Origin: Thermobispora bispora DSM 43833
GTDB taxonomy: Bacteria; Actinomycetota; Actinomycetes; Streptosporangiales; Streptosporangiaceae
Reading direction: 5' to 3'
NCBI RefSeq assembly: GCF_000092645.1
Contig: NC_014165.1
Span: 3,844,001 to 3,908,000, forward strand
Length of the DNA stretch: 64,000 nucleotides
Shown: piece after piece, positions 47,492 to 56,301 of the stretch
Numbering within the stretch: the stretch's first letter is position 1
How the letters are laid out: each line of letters opens with the position of its first letter
Position numbers and translations under genes: made by a program
Notes under the pieces: generated by a model
Told to the model about the DNA's origin: nothing
Seen by the model: only the letters and a program-made list of their open reading frames with translations
The model's database searches: none

Positions 47492-49897
47492 TCAGAGGTC
47501 GTTGTGGCGCTGGAGATAGGTCAACGAGGCCCAACCAGGCAGCGCCGGCAGCCAGAAGGTCATCACCCGGAAGAGCAGGACGGCCGAGGTCGCGATCGTG
47601 CCGGGAAGACCGGCCACGGTGAGCCCGAGCGAGAGCGACGCCTCGACCGCGCCGAGACCACCGGGGGTGGGCGCGGCCGAGCCGATCGCATTGCCGGCGA
47701 GGAACACCACGGCGACGGCGGCGAAGCCCACGTCCCCGCCGAAGGCGCGCACACAGGAGTACAGGCAGACCACGAAGGCCAGGGTGAGCAGCAGGGTTCC
47801 GCTCACCCCCTCGATGATCTTCCGCGGCGACTGCAGCACATCGAGCAGGCGCGGGATCACCCCGGCGAACATCTCGCGCACCCGCGTGGAGACGAACCGG
47901 CGCACCGGCGGCACGGCGAGCACCACCAGAAGCAGCACCGCGATGCTGAGCAGGGTGACGAGCAACCCGCGCGAAGGGTAGAGCGACGGCGCCGCCTGGG
48001 TTCCGGTGAGGTAGCCGAAGAGCAGCAGCAACATGATGTGCGAGCCGAGCCCGATGAGCTGCGACGCCCCGACGCACGCCACCGCCACCCCGGGCGGGAT
48101 GCCCCGCTTCTGCAGGAAACGGGTGTTGATCGCGACCGCGCCGACCGCCGTCGGCGCGACCAGCTTCACGAACGACCCGGCGAACTGCGCCATCACGGTA
48201 CGGGTCAGCGGCAGGTGCTCCGGCACGAACCCCCGCAGCATGATCGCAGCGGCGACGTAGCTGAAGAACGCGGCGACCGCGGCCACCCCGCCCCACGCCC
48301 AGTTGGCGTGGGTCAGGATCGAGGCCAGGTTGACCTGGCTGAGCTGGGTGAGCAGCAGGTACGCCGCGAGCGCGCTCACGATCACCGTGATCAGCGTCTG
48401 CGGGCGGAACCGCTCGAGCCGTACCTCCTCGACCTCCACCTGCGGCTTGAGCGCGACGATCTGCTCGCGGATCGCGGAAAGCAGGTCCTTGCGCTTCTTC
48501 AGCGCCGTCCTGATCTCCCGGCTGAGCGCGATCGGCTGGAGCATGGGCAGCGCCTGCGCCAACCGATCGGCCCCCAGCACGGCCTCGGCCGACCTGACCG
48601 CGCGCTCCGCCCCGACCCGGGTCGCGAGGTACGCGAGCAGCTGGGCGACGTCGAGCATGAGCAGCAGATCACCGGCGGCGATCTCACCGCTGCGGGCGTC
48701 GACCAGAACCACCCGGCCCTCCCGGTCGACGTGGATGCTCTCGCCGGTGAGATGCCGGTGCGCGAGCCGGTGCCGGTGGAGCAGCAGCACCTGCTCCCAC
48801 ATCTGCCGCAGCAGCTCGTCGGTGATCTCCGAATCGTCCAGCTTGTCCACCGGCCGGGTGTCGATGTGCTCGTACGCGAGCAGGGCCGCCTCGGTGCCGA
48901 TCTCACTGGTGCCGAGCAGCCGGGGCAGCCGGGCACCGGCCGCCTGGGCCGCGTAGGCCATCAGCGCCTCACGCTCCAGCTCCGCCCGGAGCGACCGGAT
49001 CGCCCGCCGCCTGGTCTCGGAGTTGAGCCTGATGCCCCGCCAGAGCCGGTAGAGGATGCCGGCCGCCTGCCGGTCCCGGTCGAGCACGGCCACGTCGAGC
49101 CAGCGGCCGTCGGCGAGCCCGACCAGGTAGCGGCGGCTGCCGGAGCTGTCGTCGTCCATCCGCCGGGCGCTCACCGGGACGAACCCCAGCTTGCGCAGCG
49201 CGGCGAGCACCGCGGTCCCCGGTGGCCGGGTGTTGGCGCTGCCGATGCCGTACAGCGTGCCGAACCCCACGGCCTGGCCGACCAGGTACGTCAGGATCAC
49301 GCCGAGGGCGGTCGCCTTGGACGCGGTGAACAGCGCCAGCACGTCCAACCCGAGCGCGGCCCACATCAGCGCCCGCCACCGCGGCCGCCGCCACATCCGC
49401 ACCGCGGTCGCGTACGCGATCGCCGCGGTCAGCACGGTGTTGAGCGGCTCGATCTCCCGCCCGACGGTGAGGAGCCGCCGCAGCTCATCCGGCCCGGAGG
49501 ACGAGAGCAGCCACTCGTCGAGGGAGTAGGAGATGACCAGCGCGAGAATCGCGGCGAGCAGCCCCTGGGTCACCCGCATCCCATCGCGGTGGAAGACCCG
49601 CTCGACCGCGAACGCCACCGGCACGACGAGCACCGCGGCGTCGCCGACCAGCCCGGCGAGCACCGACAGCACGTCCGGGGTCCGGCCGGTGCCGGCCCGC
49701 ACGTCGATCTCCAGGCCGGTGAGCGTGCTCTGCATGGCCATGGCCAGCAGCACGACCGCGCCGAGGATCACCAGGGTGAGCAGGAAACGGAGCGCGTCGG
49801 CGGGACGGCGGATGCGCTGTGGCAGCAGAGGCTCGGCGACGAGCACGACGTCTTGGCCCGAGGCGGCGGCGTCCCGGCCGGTGACGTCGACTGTCAA
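47492..49897 (-). CDS. Pseudokinase-like and lysylphosphatidylglycerol synthase/flippase-like (UPF0104) membrane protein
   Basis: An 801-residue membrane protein in three parts. Residues 35-235 hold about six transmembrane helices. Residues 250-480 form a cytoplasmic domain resembling a protein or ABC1-type kinase. It includes HRLAHRHLTGESIHVD in place of the HRD catalytic loop and VVLVDARSGEIA in place of DFG, so the catalytic Asp is replaced by His and activity is doubtful. Residues 510-800 are the MprF-type flippase domain (UPF0104), with eight or so helices and the motif GSAAPTPGGLGAVEASLSLGL. The substrate is probably a lipid or glycolipid. No lysyl-transferase domain is fused. The start is TTG with AAGGAG 7 nt upstream. 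Confidence 0.85.
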   Translation of the reverse strand: MTVDVTGRDAAASGQDVVLVAEPLLPQRIRRPADALRFLLTLVILGAVVLLAMAMQSTLTGLEIDVRAGTGRTPDVLSVLAGLVGDAAVLVVPVAFAVERVFHRDGMRVTQGLLAAILALVISYSLDEWLLSSSGPDELRRLLTVGREIEPLNTVLTAAIAYATAVRMWRRPRWRALMWAALGLDVLALFTASKATALGVILTYLVGQAVGFGTLYGIGSANTRPPGTAVLAALRKLGFVPVSARRMDDDSSGSRRYLVGLADGRWLDVAVLDRDRQAAGILYRLWRGIRLNSETRRRAIRSLRAELEREALMAYAAQAAGARLPRLLGTSEIGTEAALLAYEHIDTRPVDKLDDSEITDELLRQMWEQVLLLHRHRLAHRHLTGESIHVDREGRVVLVDARSGEIAAGDLLLMLDVAQLLAYLATRVGAERAVRSAEAVLGADRLAQALPMLQPIALSREIRTALKKRKDLLSAIREQIVALKPQVEVEEVRLERFRPQTLITVIVSALAAYLLLTQLSQVNLASILTHANWAWGGVAAVAAFFSYVAAAIMLRGFVPEHLPLTRTVMAQFAGSFVKLVAPTAVGAVAINTRFLQKRGIPPGVAVACVGASQLIGLGSHIMLLLLFGYLTGTQAAPSLYPSRGLLVTLLSIAVLLLVVLAVPPVRRFVSTRVREMFAGVIPRLLDVLQSPRKIIEGVSGTLLLTLAFVVCLYSCVRAFGGDVGFAAVAVVFLAGNAIGSAAPTPGGLGAVEASLSLGLTVAGLPGTIATSAVLLFRVMTFWLPALPGWASLTYLQRHNDL

Positions 49898-50225
49898 GTC
49901 CTGCTCCTTGATGCGCTCTCACCACCAGGGGGTTTCCGCGGCGCCGGCCCGCCGCGTCAGTGCCTCATATCGGCCGCATACCGGCGCCGGGCCGCGAACA
50001 GCCGCCGCCGAGGACCAGCCGTGGCTTGATGACCACTCTACGGAGCGTCCCCGGCCGGTGAGCGGGCCCAATTTTCCCGCCCGCTGTCACGGGCGAAAGA
50101 TACCGTGACGGCCCGGCCGGTGACTCGCCGTTTCGCGGAGCCGATGGCCCGGGGCCGCGACCGGGGAACGAGGACCCGACGGTCATGACCGCCCAAGGCG
50201 GAGATTTGGAGGATATCGTCGGCCC
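49898..50225. other. Divergent intergenic region with an inverted repeat
   Basis: This 328-bp region separates the flippase-like gene (minus) from the oxidoreductase (plus). GTCACGG (50086-50092) and CCGTGAC (50103-50109) form a perfect 7-bp inverted repeat with a 10-nt spacer, a possible operator or hairpin. No gene is seen. Confidence 0.4.
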
Positions 50226-52247
50226 ATGACCTCGACCACTTTCGGCGCGTGCCCGCTCGACTGCCCGGACACCTGCTCCTGGGTGGTGACGGTGCAGGAC
50301 GGCAAGGCCGTGAGCCTGCGCGGGAACCGTGAGCACCCGTTCACGCGCGGGGCGCTCTGTGTGAAGGTCAACCGGTACCTGGAGCACGCCAGGGCCGCCG
50401 ACCGGATCCTGTACCCGATGAGGCGGGTCGGGCCGAAGGGTTCCGGGCGGTTCGAGCGGATCAGCTGGGATGAAGCGCTCTCCGAGATCGCCACCAGGCT
50501 GCACTCGATCATCGACGAGTACGGCGGGGAGGCGATCTGGCCGTACCAGGGCACCGGCACGCTCGGCTACATCCAAGGGGAGTCCGGCAAGGCCGGGCGG
50601 CGGTTCTGGAACGTCCTCGGGGCGTCCAAGCACGACATGAACATCTGCTCCCGGGCCGGCAACGTGGGCCTGCGGTACGTGAACGGCACCCCGGGCGGCA
50701 TGGATCCGGAGACGTTCGCCCTCTCCAAACTGATCCTCCTCTGGGGGACGAACCCGCTCACCAGCGGCCACCACGTGTGGAAGTTCATCCAGGAGGCGAG
50801 GGCCGCCGGGGCGTACGTCGTGGCGATCGACCCGATCCGCACCCGCACCGCCGACCAGGCGGACGAGCACCTGCCGATCCGGCCGGGCACCGACGCCGCG
50901 CTCGCCCTCGGCCTGCTCCATGTCGTGCTCGAGGAGGGCGCCGAGGACCGCGACTTCATCGAGCGGTACACGCTCGGCTGGGAGGAGTTCCAGGCCGAGA
51001 TCAGGAAGTACCCGGTGGACCGGGTCGCGGAGATCACCGGGCTGCCCGCCGAGCGGATCAGGTCCCTCGGGGTACGGCTCGCGCACACCCGGCCCACCGG
51101 GATCCGGGTGACGATGGGCATTCAGCGCCACGCCGGGGGCGGTGCGGCGCTCCGGGCGATCGCCTGCATCCCGGGGGTGACCGGTGACTGGCGCTATCCC
51201 GGCGGTGGCCTGGTCTACTCGACCAGCGCGCACGCGCGGCTGAACGTGGACGTCCGCGAGGACCTGCTGCCCAAGCCGGTGCGCACCCTCACGATGACCC
51301 GGCTCGCCTCGAGCCTCGACGAGACGGTGAAGTGCCTGTGGGTGTACGGCGCAAACCCGGTCGGCTCGTCCCCGGACCAGAACCGGATCCGGGCCGCGCT
51401 GCAGCGGGAGGACCTGTTCACGGTGGTGATGGAGCACTTCCCCACGGACACCGTGGACTACGCGGACATCGTGCTGCCCGCCACGATGCAGATCGAGCAC
51501 ATGGACCTGCACGCGGGCTACGGGCACATGTACCTGATCTGGAACGAGCCCGCGGTGGAGCCGCCCGGCGAGTGCCTCTCCACGACCGAGACGTTCCGCA
51601 GGCTCGCCCGGCACATGGGGCTCACCGAGCCGTGCCTGTACGACAGCGATCTGGAGATCGCCGAGCAGCTGCTGAGCACGACCGGGATCTCGCTCGAGGA
51701 GCTGCGCAAGAAGGGGTGGGCTCGGCTCGACGTGCCGGACCCGTTCCTGCCGTTCGCCGACGGTTTCCCCACGCCGAGCGGCCGGCTGGAGTTCGTCTCC
51801 GCCCGGGCCGAGGCGGACGGGCAGCCCCGGGTGCCGGGGTACACCCCGTCGCTCACCGCGGGTACGGCTCCCGCCGACCGCGCCTACCCGCTGACGCTCA
51901 TCACGCCGGCGCAGCACATGTTCCTCAACACCACGTTCGGCAACAATCCCGAGCTGCTCCGGCGGTCGAAAGGGCCGAAGGTGCTGGTCAACGAGGCCGA
52001 TGCCAAGCCGCGCGGGCTGGTGGACGGGCAGCTCGCCCGGGTGTTCAACCGCAACGGGGAGTTCACCGCCTACGTGGAGATCACCGACCGGGTGCGGCCG
52101 GGGGTGGTGGCCGCGCCCAAGGGCCACTGGCCGAAGCTCAGCCCGGGCGGCGCCAACCCGAACGCCGTGGTGGACGAGCGCGACGCGGACATGGGCAAGG
52201 GCGCGGTGTTCCACGACAACTTCGTCGACATCGCACCGGCCGGGTAG
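50226..52247 (+). CDS. Molybdopterin-dependent oxidoreductase (DMSO reductase family)
   Basis: A 673-residue molybdopterin enzyme. The N-terminal CPLDCPDTCSW and, about 30 residues later, GALCVK give the C-x3-C-x3-C-x27-C pattern of a [4Fe-4S] cluster. Residues 55-550 are the catalytic domain, with bis-molybdopterin-binding segments (ILLWGTNPLTSGHHVW, AIDPIRTRTADQADEHLPIRPGTD shown in part, GANPVGSSPDQNR). Residues 560-670 are the dinucleotide-binding domain (TTFGNNPELLRR, VNEADAKPRGLVDG). NICSRAGN may supply the Mo ligand. There is no Tat signal and there are no electron-transfer subunits nearby, so it is probably cytoplasmic. The substrate is unknown. GGAGGATAT precedes the ATG. Confidence 0.88.
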   Translation: MTSTTFGACPLDCPDTCSWVVTVQDGKAVSLRGNREHPFTRGALCVKVNRYLEHARAADRILYPMRRVGPKGSGRFERISWDEALSEIATRLHSIIDEYGGEAIWPYQGTGTLGYIQGESGKAGRRFWNVLGASKHDMNICSRAGNVGLRYVNGTPGGMDPETFALSKLILLWGTNPLTSGHHVWKFIQEARAAGAYVVAIDPIRTRTADQADEHLPIRPGTDAALALGLLHVVLEEGAEDRDFIERYTLGWEEFQAEIRKYPVDRVAEITGLPAERIRSLGVRLAHTRPTGIRVTMGIQRHAGGGAALRAIACIPGVTGDWRYPGGGLVYSTSAHARLNVDVREDLLPKPVRTLTMTRLASSLDETVKCLWVYGANPVGSSPDQNRIRAALQREDLFTVVMEHFPTDTVDYADIVLPATMQIEHMDLHAGYGHMYLIWNEPAVEPPGECLSTTETFRRLARHMGLTEPCLYDSDLEIAEQLLSTTGISLEELRKKGWARLDVPDPFLPFADGFPTPSGRLEFVSARAEADGQPRVPGYTPSLTAGTAPADRAYPLTLITPAQHMFLNTTFGNNPELLRRSKGPKVLVNEADAKPRGLVDGQLARVFNRNGEFTAYVEITDRVRPGVVAAPKGHWPKLSPGGANPNAVVDERDADMGKGAVFHDNFVDIAPAG

Positions 52248-52554
52248 CACGGCCGGCCGCCCCGGGGCTCCCCGGCCGGCCGAGCCCCCACGGTCCCCGA
52301 TGGAACCGGCCGGGTGTACGGCACCGGTACGGCTGGCCGGGTGTTGCGGCCCGCGGTGTCGGGGTGCGCCTCGCTAGGCCCGGTGCCGGGGACGTGTCTC
52401 GCCAGGCCGGAGTGCCGGGGATGTGCCGCACCGAGGCCACGGCACGCCGGCCTCACCAGGGGCGGGCCGTACCGGATGGGCTCCGGGGTGGTTCAGGGGC
52501 CGGTCAGGGAGTTCCCCGATGGTCCGGTGAGCCGCCGCGGGGCAGCCTGGGAGC
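52248..52554. other. Intergenic region containing a 30-bp repeat
   Basis: A 307-bp gene-free stretch. Its only structure is the three-unit repeat at 52355-52440. Confidence 0.4.
52355..52440. repeat. Three degenerate 27-30-bp tandem units
   Basis: Units GGTGTCGGGG..., GGTGCCGGGG... and GTGCCGGGGA... each continue with a GTG/CGC-rich middle and end in AGGCC. They start at about 52355, 52382 and 52412. Confidence 0.45.
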
Positions 52555-53004
52555 ATGAAGGAACTGACCCGTGTCGACGAGATGTCCTTGGCCGGGGCGG
52601 CCTTGCACGGCGCGCCCTGGCGTACCGCGATCGTCTCCGGCGGGGCGGTCGGAGCGGCGAGCCTGCTCCTCGGCTGGATCCTCCCGGGCCCGGCCGACCT
52701 CACTTGGGCGCTCTGCGTGGGCATCGCGGTGTTCGCGCTGGTGGCGGCGATCGGCGCGATCTCCCGGCCCGATGAGGGCGACCGGGTCACCCGGCAGTCC
52801 CGGCGCTGGGCGCTGCGGCATCCCTGGAAGTTCGCCCTCTACCCCGGGATGATCTCCGCCGCGCTGATGCTCCCGGTCCAGCTCGTGGTCGACCGCGAAG
52901 GGCTGTTCGGCGCGGTCTGGGACGCCGGCTGGGGGGCCGTGTGGGTGTCCCTGCTCACCGCGCTCATCACCCGCGCCATGCGCTACCGGGCCGGTGTCTC
53001 CTGA
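52555..53004 (+). CDS. Small four-helix membrane protein, unknown function
   Basis: A 149-residue protein with four predicted transmembrane helices, near residues 22-42 (TAIVSGGAVGAASLLLGWIL), 48-68 (LTWALCVGIAVFALVAAIGA), 90-110 (FALYPGMISAALMLPVQLVV) and 122-142 (AGWGAVWVSLLTALITRAM). Its cytoplasmic loops are basic (RQSRRWALRHPWK), with a polar N-terminus. I recognise no family. The SD is weak (GGGAG before the ATG), and it stands alone between repeat-bearing intergenic regions. Codon use and hydrophobic pattern support a real gene. Confidence 0.72.
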   Translation: MKELTRVDEMSLAGAALHGAPWRTAIVSGGAVGAASLLLGWILPGPADLTWALCVGIAVFALVAAIGAISRPDEGDRVTRQSRRWALRHPWKFALYPGMISAALMLPVQLVVDREGLFGAVWDAGWGAVWVSLLTALITRAMRYRAGVS

Positions 53005-53307
53005 GCGGGCGCGCCGGGACTCCGGCGGAGCACCGCCGGCGGCGCCGCGATCGAACTCCCGCCCCCTGCGCCACCGGTGCGACGTTCCCGGTGGTCAGCT
53101 GATCGGCCGCCGGGAACGAGGCGAACAGGGCGCATGCCGAGCGCGCGGACCGGTTGCCGCATGACCGAACCTTTGCCGCGTGGCCAAACCGTTTGCCGCA
53201 TGACCGGACCGGTCGCCCCCTGAGGTACGGCCGGGCGGGACGAGCCGTCCGGGGAGCGTCCGGCGGGACGCCGTGCACTCACCCGATGGAGTGACGCGGT
53301 GCTCGGC
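53005..53307. other. Intergenic region containing a 20-bp repeat
   Basis: A 303-bp region between two converging genes. It contains the 20-bp repeat listed separately and otherwise nothing I can support. Confidence 0.4.
53152..53210. repeat. Three tandem 20-bp units
   Basis: GGTTGCCGCATGACCGAACC (53152-53171), TTTGCCGCGTGGCCAAACC (53172-53190) and GTTTGCCGCATGACCGGACC (53191-53210) are consecutive and 75-85% alike. Confidence 0.6.
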
Positions 53308-53691
53308 TCAGCTCGGCCCCGCGGCCCGTTCGGCATCGCTGCGACAGACGCAGAACTCGTTGCCGTCCGGGTCCAGCAGGACGACCCAGCCGGTGCCGTC
53401 GGAGAACCGGTGATCCTCATGGAGTGTGGCGCCGAGCGCGATCAGCCGCTCCACCTCCTCGTCGCGGGTCCGATCGGCCGGGCGCAGATCAAGGTGGAGC
53501 CGGTTCTTGACGCTCTTCCCTTCGGGGACTCGCTGAAAGAGCAGATGGGGGCGGCCACCCGGACGTTCGACCAGGATCTCGTCATCCTCCGGCCCGCCCT
53601 CGCCCATGGGCCAGCCGAGGGCATCGCTCCACCATCGGGCGATGCGGTACGGATCGTGGCTGTCGAAGGTGACCGTGTGGACCTCAATCAT
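53308..53691 (-). CDS. Glyoxalase/VOC-family protein
   Basis: A 127-residue protein, one vicinal-oxygen-chelate module pair. It starts MIEVHTVTFDSHDPYRIARW then WSDALGWPMGEGG. It contains LLFQRVPEGKSVKNRLHLDL, where the His of LHLDL is a likely metal ligand, and ends with GTGWVVLLDPDGNEFCVCRS, a typical VOC C-terminus with the Glu ligand (GNEF). Members include glyoxalases and antibiotic-binding or dioxygenase-like proteins. The substrate cannot be assigned. The open frame continues upstream without homology, so ATG 53691 is used although its SD is weak. Confidence 0.88.
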   Translation of the reverse strand: MIEVHTVTFDSHDPYRIARWWSDALGWPMGEGGPEDDEILVERPGGRPHLLFQRVPEGKSVKNRLHLDLRPADRTRDEEVERLIALGATLHEDHRFSDGTGWVVLLDPDGNEFCVCRSDAERAAGPS

Positions 53692-54205
53692 GGGCCAAGA
53701 CAACCACGGCCCTGAGACGTCCGCACCTGAATTTCCGCGCGCTGTGGATGGCCGGCTCCCCGGTAAGAGGCCCAGGCGCTCCAGCCCGAGCAGACTCGGG
53801 CGTACCGGGCCAGGCCGCCAGGAAGGAACGGCACCGCACGGACCCGAATCGCGCCGCTTGAGAGGGCCATCGAGGCCGGCACGCCGGAGACCGGCCCTGG
53901 CGACGCCACGCTGCCCCGCGGGCCGCTCGCCCTCGGCGAGGTCGGCCTCGCCGGTGAGCTCCGCCCGGCGCGCGACGTCCGGCGGCGGCTCGCACGCGCC
54001 GCCACCGGTCAGGCTCACGTGATCCGTACTGCGCCCCGCGGCCGATCCCGCAGGTGAGCCCATCCGAGCGCCCGGCCGTCCCCGTGCGTGACCGGCGGCG
54101 GCCCGCCTCCGCGGAAAGTCCATGACCCCGCCCGTGACCCCGCCCGTCACCCCGGCAGAAGGGGCGGTACCGGCATATCTCCCCGGAGGGGGTGTCCGGC
54201 ATGGT
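53692..54205. other. Intergenic region with a likely radA remnant
   Basis: A 514-bp region between the VOC gene and the acyl-CoA dehydrogenase operators. Apart from the remnant at about 53903-54055, no gene is supported. Confidence 0.4.
53903..54055 (+). pseudogene. Probable remnant of DNA repair gene radA (C-terminal piece)
   Basis: On the plus strand one frame reads LALGEVGLAGELRPARDV then RRRLARAA. This closely follows the RadA/Sms C-terminal motif ALGEVGLAGELR...RRLAEAARLGF. The match covers about 30 residues. Upstream and downstream, the RadA zinc finger, RecA-like core and continuation are absent, and the frame ends at a TGA. I infer a short decayed fragment or recombination scar. Confidence 0.45.
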
Positions 54206-54217
54206 TACTGGCGGGTA
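54206..54217 (+). promoter_or_regulatory. Putative operator half-match 1 upstream of acyl-CoA dehydrogenase
   Basis: GGTTACTGGCGGGTA: the 12-mer TACTGGCGGGTA resembles the palindrome 30 bp downstream. Confidence 0.4.
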
Positions 54218-54235
54218 GCATTCCGACTTGAAGGT

Positions 54236-54247
54236 TACTGGTCAGTA
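54236..54247 (+). promoter_or_regulatory. Putative TetR/FadR-type operator 2, overlapping a -10 box
   Basis: TACTG-GT-CAGTA has perfect 5-bp arms and overlaps a TACTTT -10 box (54246-54251). The GGTTACTGG core recurs exactly 30 bp upstream, i.e. on the same helix face. Confidence 0.5.
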
Positions 54248-54275
54248 CTTTGCCGGGCCTAGGAGCGGTCACACG

Positions 54276-56108
54276 ATGGGTCACTACAAGAGCAACATCC
54301 GCGACCTGGAGTTCAACCTCTTCGAGGTGTTCGGGCGCCGGGAGATCCTCGGCACCGGCCCCTTCGCCGACATCGACGAGGAGACGGCGCGCAACATCCT
54401 CGACGAGGTGAACCGGCTCGCGACCGGGCCACTCGCCGAATCGTTCGAGGACGCGGACCGGAACCCGCCGGTCTTCGACCCGGCGACGCACAGCGTCAAG
54501 ATGCCGGAGAGCTTCAAGAAGTCGTTCCAGGCGTGGATGGACGCCGAGTGGTGGCGCCTGGAGCTTCCGCCGGAGCTCGGCGGCACGCCGGCGCCGCGCA
54601 GCCTCGTGTGGTCGGTCGCCGAGCTGGTGCTCGGTTCCAACCCCGCGATCTGGATGTACGCGAGCGGCCCGGCCTTCGCACGCCTGCTCTACATGCTCGG
54701 CACCCCTGAGCAGAAGCGGTTCGCCGAGCTCGCCGTGGAGCGGCGCTGGGGCTCGACCATGGTGCTGACCGAGCCGGACGCCGGGTCGGACGTCGGCGCC
54801 GGGCGGACCAAGGCGATCCCGCAGCCGGACGGCACCTGGCACATCGAGGGCGTCAAGCGCTTCATCACCAGCGCCGAGCACGACATGGCGGAGAACATCT
54901 TCCACCTCGTGCTCGCCCGCCCCGAGGGCGCCGGCCCCGGCACCAAGGGCCTGTCGATGTTCCTCGTGCCCAAGTACCTGGTCGACCTGGAGACCGGCGA
55001 GCTGCGCGAGCGCAACGGCGTCTACGTCACGAACGTCGAGAAGAAGATGGGGCTCAAGGTCTCCACGACCTGTGAGCTCCGGTTCGGTGAGAAGCACCCG
55101 GCGATCGGCTACCTCGTCGGCAACGTGCACGACGGCATCCGGCAGATGTTCCTCGTCATCGAGCACGCCCGGATGATGGTCGGCACCAAGGCCATCGCCA
55201 CCCTCTCGACGGGCTACCTGAACGCGCTCGAGTTCGCCAAGAACCGGGTGCAGGGCGCGGACATGACCCAGATGGCCGACAAGACCGCGCCGCGGGTCAC
55301 CATCACCCACCACCCGGACGTGCGCCGTGAGCTGATGCTCCAGAAGGCGTACGCGGAGGGCATGCGGGCGCTGGTGATCTACACGTCCACCTTCCAGGAC
55401 GCGGTGCAGATCGCCGAGGCCGAGGGCCGGGACGACGCCGACGCCAAGGCCATGAACGACCTGCTCCTCCCGATCGTGAAGGGCATGGGGTCGGAGCGGT
55501 CCTACGAGATGCTCGCCCGGTCGCTGCAGACCCTGGGCGGCTCCGGCTTCCTGCAGGACTACCCGATCGAGCAGTACATCCGCGACTCGAAGATCGACTC
55601 GCTCTACGAGGGCACCACGGCGATCCAGGGCATGGACCTGTTCTTCCGCAAGATCGTGCGGAACCAGGGCAAGGCGCTGGGTCAGCTCTACTCGGAGATC
55701 AAGGCCTTCGCCGCGTCCGACGCCGGGAACGGCCGGCTGAAGGAGGAGCGGAAGCTGCTCGACGAGGCGGCCGACGAGGTCAAGGCGATGGTGGACAAGA
55801 TGGTCGGCTGGGCCATCGCCTCGGCCGAGACCCCGAAGGAGATCTACAAGGTCGGCCTCAACACCACCCGCCTGCTCATGGCCCTCGGCGACCTGGTCGT
55901 GGGCTGGCTGCTGCTGCGCCAGGCCGAGGTCGCGCTGCGGGCGCTGGGCTCGCCGGACGTCTCCGCCGAGGACCGGGCCTTCTACACCGGCAAGGTGGCC
56001 GCGGCCCAGTTCTTCGCCCAGACCGTGCTGCCGCGCCTGGCGAGCGAGCGTCGCGTGGTGGAGTCCACCGGCCTCGACCTGATGGAGATGCCCGAGGAGG
56101 CCTTCTGA
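54276..56108 (+). CDS. Acyl-CoA dehydrogenase (FadE type, with C-terminal extension)
   Basis: A 610-residue FAD flavoprotein that oxidises acyl-CoA to enoyl-CoA. The N-terminus [19 protein letters not shown] is typical of the long actinobacterial FadE branch. Flavin-binding landmarks are [14 protein letters not shown] and [16 protein letters not shown]. The catalytic Glu is in [15 protein letters not shown] near residue 448. The last 150 residues are an acyl-CoA dehydrogenase C-terminal-like extension ([20 protein letters not shown]). ATG 54276 has AGGAG about 10 nt upstream. Two operator-like repeats precede it, and a 14-bp hairpin follows. Chain-length preference is unknown. Confidence 0.92.
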   Translation: MGHYKSNIRDLEFNLFEVFGRREILGTGPFADIDEETARNILDEVNRLATGPLAESFEDADRNPPVFDPATHSVKMPESFKKSFQAWMDAEWWRLELPPELGGTPAPRSLVWSVAELVLGSNPAIWMYASGPAFARLLYMLGTPEQKRFAELAVERRWGSTMVLTEPDAGSDVGAGRTKAIPQPDGTWHIEGVKRFITSAEHDMAENIFHLVLARPEGAGPGTKGLSMFLVPKYLVDLETGELRERNGVYVTNVEKKMGLKVSTTCELRFGEKHPAIGYLVGNVHDGIRQMFLVIEHARMMVGTKAIATLSTGYLNALEFAKNRVQGADMTQMADKTAPRVTITHHPDVRRELMLQKAYAEGMRALVIYTSTFQDAVQIAEAEGRDDADAKAMNDLLLPIVKGMGSERSYEMLARSLQTLGGSGFLQDYPIEQYIRDSKIDSLYEGTTAIQGMDLFFRKIVRNQGKALGQLYSEIKAFAASDAGNGRLKEERKLLDEAADEVKAMVDKMVGWAIASAETPKEIYKVGLNTTRLLMALGDLVVGWLLLRQAEVALRALGSPDVSAEDRAFYTGKVAAAQFFAQTVLPRLASERRVVESTGLDLMEMPEEAF

Positions 56109-56151
56109 CCCGGCCTGCCGTACGGCACGGCCGTCATCGGACGACCGGGTA

Positions 56152-56192
56152 GGCCACCGGGGCGGTGTGGCCGTCGTCCCGCCCCGGTGGCC
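56152..56192 (+). terminator. Terminator of the acyl-CoA dehydrogenase gene
   Basis: A perfect 14-bp stem, GGCCACCGGGGCGG with CCGCCCCGGTGGCC, and a 13-nt loop lie 43 nt after the stop. No T tract follows. Confidence 0.75.
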
Positions 56193-56301
56193 CAACCGGC
56201 TCCCCGGGCGTACAGGCGATCGGGTGAGCCGGACGGGATGCCCTTCTCGGCGACCGGCTCCCCGGGCGCACCCGGGCGGCCGCGCACGGTTCGGCCGATG
56301 A

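Noticed and set aside
47135-50029. Plus-strand frame across the repeat array and flippase gene
   Set aside because: Shadow of the flippase gene; its first part merely translates the 35-bp repeat, whose period does not stay in frame.
49965-52250. Long minus-strand frame opposite the molybdopterin enzyme
   Set aside because: Arg/His/Gly/Val-rich shadow without motifs.
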